Source: Acidimicrobiaceae bacterium (GTDB taxonomy: Bacteria; Actinomycetota; Acidimicrobiia; Acidimicrobiales; Palsa-688). From it: 8,815 bases of DNA. Positions 1 to 5,426 of this stretch are shown piece after piece. The translations under genes were made by a program, and so were the position numbers. The notes beneath the pieces were generated by a model. The model was not told the DNA's origin. It saw nothing but the letters and a program-made list of their open reading frames with translations, and made no database searches. The stretch is from NCBI GenBank assembly GCA_003156795.1, contig PMHU01000216.1:497-9311 (forward strand), in the 5' to 3' direction. How positions within the stretch are numbered: the first letter of the stretch is position 1; each line of letters starts with the position of its first letter.

Positions 1-38
<38 letters not shown>

Positions 39-137
39 GAGTGGACCAACGAGCATATCCGAGTTGATCCAACCCGAGCCTGCCTTCACCCGGTGCCGCC
101 GACGCCCGGCCGGTGCCGAGTACGCTCGGTCGCGACC
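39..137. promoter_or_regulatory. Divergent tRNA-Leu/fhaA intergenic region with overlapping palindromes before fhaA
   Basis: This gap must hold the promoter of the tRNA (leftward) and of the six-gene operon (rightward). No textbook -35/-10 pair is visible. TACGCT at 121-126 fits the actinobacterial TANNNT -10 pattern, 11 nt before the chosen ATG at 138, which would give a very short leader. Two inverted repeats abut the start codon: CCGAG-TACG-CTCGG (116-129) and the perfect palindrome GGTCGCGACC (128-137). They share two bases, so they could not both form fully as RNA hairpins. A smaller inverted repeat, GTTG-ATC-CAAC, lies at 63-73. There is no Shine-Dalgarno sequence upstream of 138. The promoter assignment is inference; the inverted repeats are directly visible. 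Confidence 0.35.
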
Positions 138-833
138 ATGGGATTGCAGCAGTTCGAACGGCGCCTCGAGCGCATGGTCGAGGGCGTCTTCGCCCGGGCC
201 TTCCGCGGTGGCTTGCAGCCGGTCGAGATCGGCCGCCGTCTCACGCGCGAGATGGACTTGCGCCGCACCGTCGCCCCTAGAGGCACGCTGACCCCCAATC
301 GTTTCACCGTCGTTCTCTCCCAGAGCGACAGGTCGAGGTTCGCCCCGATCGAAGGCGAGCTGGTCGACGAGCTGATCGCAGTGGCCAAGGACCACGCCGA
401 CGTCGAGCGCTACACCTTTCTCGGACCGGTCACCATCGAAATGGAAACCGACGCGGACCTCTCCCCCGGGATGGTTCTGATCTCGGGCGACATCGTCAAA
501 CCGGACGAAGCGCCGAAGGCCTACCTGGTGCTGCCCGATGGCGAGCGGCGCGAGCTCGGGCCGAAATCTCTCACCATCGGCCGCCTCCCCGACTGCGATG
601 TCATGCTGGCCGATCCAAACGTGAGCCGATACCACGCGGAGGTGCGCCCGGCGGCCGCCAGCACCCCCGGGCCGTCCAGTGCCTCCCCCGGTTCTAGCGA
701 CTACGAAGTCTCGGATATGGGAAGCACCAACGGCACCCAGGTCAACGGCGTGCGTCTTGCCGGCGCCCAAGTCCTCCGCGTCGGCGACCAGATCACGGTC
801 GGGGCTACCACCATCCGGTTCGAGCGGGGATAG
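138..833 (+). CDS. fhaA: FhaA: DUF3662 plus FHA-domain phosphothreonine-binding protein
   Basis: The protein has 231 residues. Residues 1-120 match the N-terminal DUF3662 domain of actinobacterial FhaA (start MGLQQFERRLERMVEG, then a PVEI-type helix). Residues 127-231 form an FHA domain with its phosphopeptide-binding residues: GR 148-149, S163/R164, H166 and STNG 196-199. The family reads phosphothreonines made by PknB-type kinases and binds the lipid II flippase MurJ in mycobacteria. The ATG at 138 is preferred over the upstream in-frame GTG at 93 because family similarity begins there; neither has a clear ribosome site. Two oddities are visible. The long linker between the domains in mycobacterial FhaA (about 527 residues in total) is missing, and a Pro/Ser/Gly-rich insert (171-187) interrupts the FHA core between SRYHAEV and the STNG strand. 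It is the first gene of the operon. Confidence 0.9.
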   Translation: MGLQQFERRLERMVEGVFARAFRGGLQPVEIGRRLTREMDLRRTVAPRGTLTPNRFTVVLSQSDRSRFAPIEGELVDELIAVAKDHADVERYTFLGPVTIEMETDADLSPGMVLISGDIVKPDEAPKAYLVLPDGERRELGPKSLTIGRLPDCDVMLADPNVSRYHAEVRPAAASTPGPSSASPGSSDYEVSDMGSTNGTQVNGVRLAGAQVLRVGDQITVGATTIRFERG

Positions 834-850
834 AGGGCCACCGCCGGCCT

Positions 851-1342
851 GTGCCTGACCCGGTCCTCACCCTGCTCAAGTACCTCTTCCTCGCCGTGCT
901 GTACCTGTTTTTCATGCGGGTGCTGCGCGCCGTATGGGTGGAGTTGCGCGAGCCCAAACCTGCGCCGCTCGCACCCGCACCCGGTCCCGTCCCGAGCTCG
1001 TCCAACCAGCCCGACGCCCGTTCCGCCCATCCCTCGCCAGGCGAGCGCGGCCCTGAACGCCTGGTGGTCGTCGCTCCCGCGGACCACAAGGGCTCGGAGT
1101 TCGCCCTTAGCGACGAGGTGACCGTCGGTCGGGCGGGCGGGTGCGGGGTGCTGCTCGCTGACGACACCTTCGTATCTCAACTCCACGCTCGCGTGTTCCG
1201 ACGAGACGGCGACATCTACGTGGAGGACCTCGGGTCGACCAACGGCACCTACCTCAACAAGAAGAAGGTCACGGCTCCCGTCGTCGTCCACAAGGGCGAC
1301 AAGATCCAGTTCGGCCGGACCACGTTGGAAGTCAGGAAATGA
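851..1342 (+). CDS. fhaB: FhaB (FipA): membrane-anchored FHA-domain protein
   Basis: The product has 163 residues from a GTG start. Residues 5-29 are a hydrophobic N-terminal membrane segment, 34-68 a Pro/Ala/Ser-rich linker, and 70-163 a canonical FHA domain with GR 93-94, S109, H112 and STNG 129-132. Length and order match mycobacterial FhaB/FipA (about 155 residues), a PknA/PknB substrate that links phosphorylation to FtsZ/FtsQ and cell-wall synthesis. The start is chosen because it keeps the membrane segment; an ATG at 914 would remove most of it. GAGGG close to the fhaA stop is the only purine-rich stretch upstream and is rather far away, so translation is probably coupled to fhaA, which ends 17 bp earlier. 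The stop overlaps the pstP start by 4 bp. Confidence 0.92.
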   Translation: MPDPVLTLLKYLFLAVLYLFFMRVLRAVWVELREPKPAPLAPAPGPVPSSSNQPDARSAHPSPGERGPERLVVVAPADHKGSEFALSDEVTVGRAGGCGVLLADDTFVSQLHARVFRRDGDIYVEDLGSTNGTYLNKKKVTAPVVVHKGDKIQFGRTTLEVRK

Positions 1343-2592
1343 TCGCGCTGCGGGCCGGGTCCGCCACCGATGTAGGCCAGGTCCGGAGCAACAACCAGGA
1401 CCGGCTGCTGGAGGCGAATCCCGTCTTCGCCGTCGCCGACGGCATGGGGGGCGCGGCCGCCGGCGAAGTGGCGTCGGCCACTGCCATCGAAGCACTCCAG
1501 GCCTGGTTCGCGGCGATCGATGCGCCCACCCCGGACGACCTGATCCGAGGCGCCGAAAAGGCCAACCGGGCGGTGTGGGACCGGGCCGAGGCCAACTCCG
1601 AGATGCGCGGCATGGGCACCACCCTCGTCGCCCTAGCCCTCGTCGAGGCCGAGAAGGTCGCCATCGCCAACGTCGGGGACTCCCGTCTGTACGCGATGCA
1701 CCAGGGCGAGCTGCGCCAAGTCACCGAAGACCACAACTTGGTGGCCGAGCTCGTCGCCGAAGGCCGGCTGTCCGCAGAGGAGGCGGAGTTCCACCCGAGA
1801 CGGAACATCATGACGCGCGCCCTCGGCGTGGACCCCGTGGTCCCCGTGGATCTTTTTCTGGAGGACGCCGAGGCCGGTGACCGCTACCTACTGTGCAGCG
1901 ATGGGCTCCCGCGGGAGGTCAAGGACGACCAGATCGCTTCCATTCTGCGACGGATGAGCAACCCCGAGGAAGCGGCCAAGGAGCTGGTCGACGAAGCCAA
2001 CCGCAAAGGTGGCAACGACAACATCACGGTCGTGGTCGTCGACGTGGTCGATGCCGAGAAAGACACGGTCGACGCGACGTCGGTTGTACCGGCGGTAGCC
2101 CCAGCCCTAGAGACGGAAGAGCGGGACGAATCCCGGGCGTCGCTCCGTCGTCCGAAGCTGCGTGGTTCGAAGCAAGAGAGCGACGACCGGGAGCCGGCCC
2201 CGCCGAAAGCCCGCTTGATAACTCTACGGGTGGTGGCCTTCGTGCTCGTGCTGCTTCTCCTGGTGGCCGGAGGAGCTGTGGGAGTGGCCTGGTATGCGAG
2301 GTCGGGGTACTTCGTCGGCTTACGGGGACAGGAGATCACCGTATTCAAGGGGAGGCCGGGCGGGGTCCTGTGGTGGAAGCCGACTGTCGCCCAGGCCACC
2401 ATCACGTCGACCGCGGACATAGAGAGCCGCCACGTCGCCGATCTGCAGGCTGGGGTCGAGGAACCGTCGCTTGGTGCGGCGAATCAGTTCGTGACTTCGT
2501 TGGTGATCGAAAAGCAGCAGGCCGAGACGGCCGCGCTCCCGCCGACGACCGCGACGACGTTGCCCAATCCGATAGCGCCTGCAACGACATGA
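1339..2592 (+). CDS. pstP: PstP: membrane-anchored PP2C-family Ser/Thr protein phosphatase
   Basis: This 417-residue protein has a PPM/PP2C catalytic domain at residues 2-237. Metal and phosphate motifs are present: R16/NNQD to D21, DGMGG 34-38, the GMGTT strand at 91-95, NVGDSRLY 111-118, DHN 131-133, SDGL 187-190 (D188) and GGNDNIT 224-230 (D227). A charged juxtamembrane stretch (240-292) is followed by one membrane helix (about 293-319) and an outside segment (about 320-417) that ends Pro/Thr-rich. It should dephosphorylate PknB, FHA proteins and wall enzymes using two Mn/Mg ions. The M. tuberculosis protein is longer (514 residues); here the linker and outer part are shorter, with no loss of catalytic residues. 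The ATG overlaps the fhaB stop (ATGA) and GGAAG lies 7 nt upstream, so translation is probably coupled. Confidence 0.95.
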   Translation: MIALRAGSATDVGQVRSNNQDRLLEANPVFAVADGMGGAAAGEVASATAIEALQAWFAAIDAPTPDDLIRGAEKANRAVWDRAEANSEMRGMGTTLVALALVEAEKVAIANVGDSRLYAMHQGELRQVTEDHNLVAELVAEGRLSAEEAEFHPRRNIMTRALGVDPVVPVDLFLEDAEAGDRYLLCSDGLPREVKDDQIASILRRMSNPEEAAKELVDEANRKGGNDNITVVVVDVVDAEKDTVDATSVVPAVAPALETEERDESRASLRRPKLRGSKQESDDREPAPPKARLITLRVVAFVLVLLLLVAGGAVGVAWYARSGYFVGLRGQEITVFKGRPGGVLWWKPTVAQATITSTADIESRHVADLQAGVEEPSLGAANQFVTSLVIEKQQAETAALPPTTATTLPNPIAPATT

Positions 2593-3917
2593 CCCGCGCC
2601 CCGGCTCGGAGGCGCACCGAACTCGGCCTCATCTTTTTGGTCGTGATCCTGACCGGGGGGCTGTACGCCCTGGCCGGATTCGGGAAGGCCGGCGACCTAC
2701 CAGCCGACATGGGGCCTTTCCTCGGGATCATCTTCGCCTTGTTGCTCGTCGGCCACGTTGCCATGAGACGGCTCGCCCCCAACGCCGACCCGATTCTGCT
2801 GCCCACGGCCGGTCTGCTCAACGGGATCGGCTACGTATTCATCGCCCGGCTCTCGACCCACGAAGCCCGACTGCAAGCGGTGTGGACCGCCGTCGGGATG
2901 GCGGCGTTCGTAGCCACCCTGGCCTTGGTGCGACGAGCTCGGGACCTCGAGCGCTACCGGTACACCTTCGCCTTCCTCGGTATAGGCCTGCTCCTGCTTC
3001 CCCTCGTCCCAGGCGTCGGCGAGAACATCAACGGAGCCCGGCTCTGGGTCCACCTGGGCTCGCTCAACTTCCAGCCCGGTGAGATCGCCAAGCTGGCGCT
3101 CGCGGTGTTCTTTTCTTCGGCGCTCGTCGAGCGGGCCGACCTGCTCAGCAAGGCCACGCGGCGGGTGGGTCGCTTCCTCGTCCTTGACCCGCGCTATCTG
3201 GCGCCGATCCTCGCGGCCTGGGGGCTCTCGCTCGTCATATTCCTGGCCGAAAACGACTTGGGCTCGTCCTTTCTCTTTTTCGCCCTGTTCATCGGACTGC
3301 TCTGGGTTTCGACCGGACGGACCTACTACCTGGGTCTGGGAGCAGGACTGTTCGCGATCGGCTCCTACCTCGCCCTCAATGTGATCGGCCACGCCCAGTC
3401 CCGGGTCCAGGCCTGGCTGAACCCCTGGGCCCATCCCTCCACGTCCGGGTACCAGATCATCCAAGGCGAGTTCGCCATCGCGGCCGGGGGGCTCTTCGGA
3501 GAAGGGCCGGGCCAGAGCAACGCCAGCCACATCCCTGAGGCGTCCACCGACCTGATCTTCGCGGTCATCGCCGACGAGTTGGGCCTGATGGGAGCGGCGG
3601 CCATGCTCTTCGCCTACCTACTGATGGTGGGAACGGGCCTCAGGATCGCGGTCCGCTGCGAGCGGCAGTTCGAGAAGCTGCTGGCGACGGGGCTGTCGCT
3701 GATCCTGGGTGTCCAGACCTTCGTGATCGTCGGAGGCGTAACCCGGTTGATCCCCCTGACCGGCGTGACCCTGCCTTTCGTCTCCTACGGCGGATCATCG
3801 CTGGTCGCCAACTACATCCTGCTGGCCGTGCTGCTGCGTATTTCACATGACACCGAGACGCCGAGACCAACGGACCAGATCCCCGAGCTATACGGGACCG
3901 GAGCGGCTTCGTTGTGA
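2589..3917 (+). CDS. rodA: RodA/FtsW-family SEDS peptidoglycan glycosyltransferase
   Basis: A 442-residue polytopic protein with about ten to twelve hydrophobic helices, as expected for SEDS polymerases. Diagnostic motifs include GENINGARLWV (144-154), FQPGEIAKL (161-169), ENDLGSS (221-227), IPEASTDLIFAVIADELG (315-332) and the C-terminal PLTGVTLPFVSYGGSS (389-404). D321 in the STDLIF motif corresponds to the conserved catalytic Asp in the large extracellular loop of RodA. The enzyme polymerises lipid II into glycan strands with a cognate class B PBP, here the next gene. The start at 2589 overlaps the pstP stop by 4 bp (ATGA). The frame stays open far upstream, but that part is antisense-like low-quality sequence inside pstP. 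No clear ribosome site is seen, so coupling to pstP is likely. RodA is preferred to FtsW because of synteny with mycobacterial rodA-pbpA. Confidence 0.95.
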   Translation: MTRAPARRRTELGLIFLVVILTGGLYALAGFGKAGDLPADMGPFLGIIFALLLVGHVAMRRLAPNADPILLPTAGLLNGIGYVFIARLSTHEARLQAVWTAVGMAAFVATLALVRRARDLERYRYTFAFLGIGLLLLPLVPGVGENINGARLWVHLGSLNFQPGEIAKLALAVFFSSALVERADLLSKATRRVGRFLVLDPRYLAPILAAWGLSLVIFLAENDLGSSFLFFALFIGLLWVSTGRTYYLGLGAGLFAIGSYLALNVIGHAQSRVQAWLNPWAHPSTSGYQIIQGEFAIAAGGLFGEGPGQSNASHIPEASTDLIFAVIADELGLMGAAAMLFAYLLMVGTGLRIAVRCERQFEKLLATGLSLILGVQTFVIVGGVTRLIPLTGVTLPFVSYGGSSLVANYILLAVLLRISHDTETPRPTDQIPELYGTGAASL

Positions 3918-5413
3918 ACCGGCAGATCCGCCTGCTGGGGCTCGGGATCATGGTCCTCTTCGTCGCCTTGTTCATCCAGCTGAACTATCTGCAGATCGTG
4001 CACGCCAAGGCCCTCGAAGCCAACCCGCTCAACTCCCGTGCCGTGGTCCAGGAGTACACCGCCAAGCGCGGCGACATCGTGTCAGCCGACGGGATCACGC
4101 TGGCCGCCTCGGTCCCCACCGCTGACCAGTTCAAGTACCTGCGCGAATACCCCACCGGCGCCCTGTTCGAACAGGTCACGGGGTACTTCTCCTTTATCTA
4201 CGGCTCCGACGGGGCCGAACGCAGTTACGACAAGGTGCTGACCGGCAGCCAGAGCCCGTTCAAGCTGCCGACCAGCTTGAGCGGCTTGCGGAACCTTCTC
4301 ACCAACCGCGACCAGAGCCAGTCCATCATCCTGACCGTGGTCGACAAGCTCCAGACCGTGGCCGAGCAGCAACTGGCGGGGCGGACAGGCACCGTCGTGG
4401 CCCTCAACCCCCAGACGGGGGCCATCCTCGCCATGTACTCGAACCCCACGTTCGATCCGAACCTCATATCGGGCCACGATCTGACGAAAGTCCAGGCGAA
4501 CTACAAGGCCCTGACCCGGATCCCTGGGGGCGTCTTCGCGCCCGGGGGCTACGAGCAGCGGTGGTTCCCTGGATCGACCTTCAAGGTCATCACCGCCTCC
4601 GCCGTGTACGACCGCCAGCCTGCGCTGGCGGCCAAGACCTATCCGACGCTCGGCGCCCTGGCCCTCCCTGACACCATCAACCGCCTGCACAACTTTGGCG
4701 GCGAGGTGTGCGGTGGGCAGCTACCCGAGTTGTTCACCGTCTCCTGTGACACCGGTTTCGGCCAGATCGGCTTGGATCTCGGGGCTTCCGCGCTCGCCTC
4801 CGAGGCCGGCAGCTTCGGTTTCGACCAGACGCCGCCGATCGACCTCCCGTTCGCGGTCCAGTCGAGCTTCCCATCGGCTTCGAGCTTCACCCAGGACCTG
4901 CCCGGCCTCGCCTACTCGGCCATCGGCCAGCAGGACGTGCAGGCCACCCCTCTGGAAATGGCCATGGTGGCGGGGGCCATCGCCGACGGGGGAAAGATGA
5001 TGACGCCCCACATCCTCGACCGCGTCACCAACTCGCAGAACCAGGTGGTCAGCACCTACCAGCCCAAGGTCTGGCAACAGGCCACCTCGCCGGCGACCGC
5101 GGCGCAAATGACGACGCTGATGCTGTCGGTCGTCAACTCGCCCCAAGGAACTGGCGTCCTGGCCAGGATCCCGGGAGTCGCCGTGGCCGCCAAGACCGGT
5201 ACGGCCCAAACGGGGACCGGCAAGATCGACGCCTGGTTCATCGCGTTCGCACCGGCAGTCGACCCGACCATCGCGGTTGCGGTGCTGCTCCCGAACCAGC
5301 CGTCGCAAGACGAGTACCAGGGCGGCACCCTCTCCGCTCCCATCGCCAAAGCCGTCATCCAGGCCTACCTGTCGTCTGGTGCTGCACCCGCCCACCTGGC
5401 CGCGGCCCCCTAG
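3914..5413 (+). CDS. pbpA: PbpA: class B penicillin-binding protein (D,D-transpeptidase)
   Basis: A 499-residue bitopic protein. Residues 7-28 form an uncleaved signal-anchor helix. After a short PBP dimer-type region (motif KRGDIVSADG 51-60), the transpeptidase domain covers about 155-490. The active-site triad is S221-T-F-K224, S277-C-D279 and K427-T-G429. The second motif is SxD, not the common SxN; SxD also occurs in some elongation-type PBPs, so activity is expected. Cysteines 266 and 278 flank this motif and could form a disulfide. Length agrees with mycobacterial PbpA (about 491). It crosslinks peptidoglycan stems outside the membrane with RodA as glycan polymerase. The GTG start overlaps the rodA stop (GTGA), and GGAG lies 10 nt upstream. 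The C-terminus is Ala/Pro-rich, and no PASTA domain is present. Confidence 0.95.
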   Translation: MNRQIRLLGLGIMVLFVALFIQLNYLQIVHAKALEANPLNSRAVVQEYTAKRGDIVSADGITLAASVPTADQFKYLREYPTGALFEQVTGYFSFIYGSDGAERSYDKVLTGSQSPFKLPTSLSGLRNLLTNRDQSQSIILTVVDKLQTVAEQQLAGRTGTVVALNPQTGAILAMYSNPTFDPNLISGHDLTKVQANYKALTRIPGGVFAPGGYEQRWFPGSTFKVITASAVYDRQPALAAKTYPTLGALALPDTINRLHNFGGEVCGGQLPELFTVSCDTGFGQIGLDLGASALASEAGSFGFDQTPPIDLPFAVQSSFPSASSFTQDLPGLAYSAIGQQDVQATPLEMAMVAGAIADGGKMMTPHILDRVTNSQNQVVSTYQPKVWQQATSPATAAQMTTLMLSVVNSPQGTGVLARIPGVAVAAKTGTAQTGTGKIDAWFIAFAPAVDPTIAVAVLLPNQPSQDEYQGGTLSAPIAKAVIQAYLSSGAAPAHLAAAP

Positions 5414-5416
5414 GCT

Positions 5417-5420
5417 GAGG
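5417..5420 (+). promoter_or_regulatory. Ribosome binding site of pknB (GAGG)
   Basis: GAGG lies in the 13-bp gap between the pbpA stop and the ATG at 5427, 6 nt before that codon. It is one of the better ribosome sites in the operon and fixes the pknB start at MSQQQVFSDRYEMV. The reading frame is open back to 5277 inside pbpA, but that extension has no kinase similarity. Confidence 0.6.
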
Positions 5421-5426
5421 ATTCGA

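Noticed and set aside
63..73. GTTGATCCAAC inverted repeat as an attachment or operator site by the tRNA
   Set aside because: Four-base arms with a 3-bp centre are easily found by chance. There is no integrase, tRNA 3'-end duplicate or mobile gene.
93..137. In-frame GTG start at 93 for a longer FhaA
   Set aside because: The extra 15 residues (Pro/Arg-rich) have no family similarity. The conserved FhaA N-terminus begins at the ATG at 138.
701..1495. 264-codon minus-strand open frame across fhaA/fhaB/pstP
   Set aside because: It spans three well-supported genes and is Arg/Pro-rich, with no family motif.
1893..2588. Long open extension upstream of rodA in the same frame
   Set aside because: It overlaps pstP in another frame, is rich in Arg/Gly/Pro, and has no RodA helices. 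The ATG overlapping the pstP stop is the natural start.
2697..3530. 277-codon minus-strand open frame opposite rodA
   Set aside because: It is a charged, low-hydrophobicity shadow of a membrane protein gene; rodA is fully supported on the plus strand.
5277..5426. 50-residue N-terminal extension of PknB
   Set aside because: It lies inside pbpA in another frame, and the kinase fold starts just after the ATG at 5427, which has a GAGG site.
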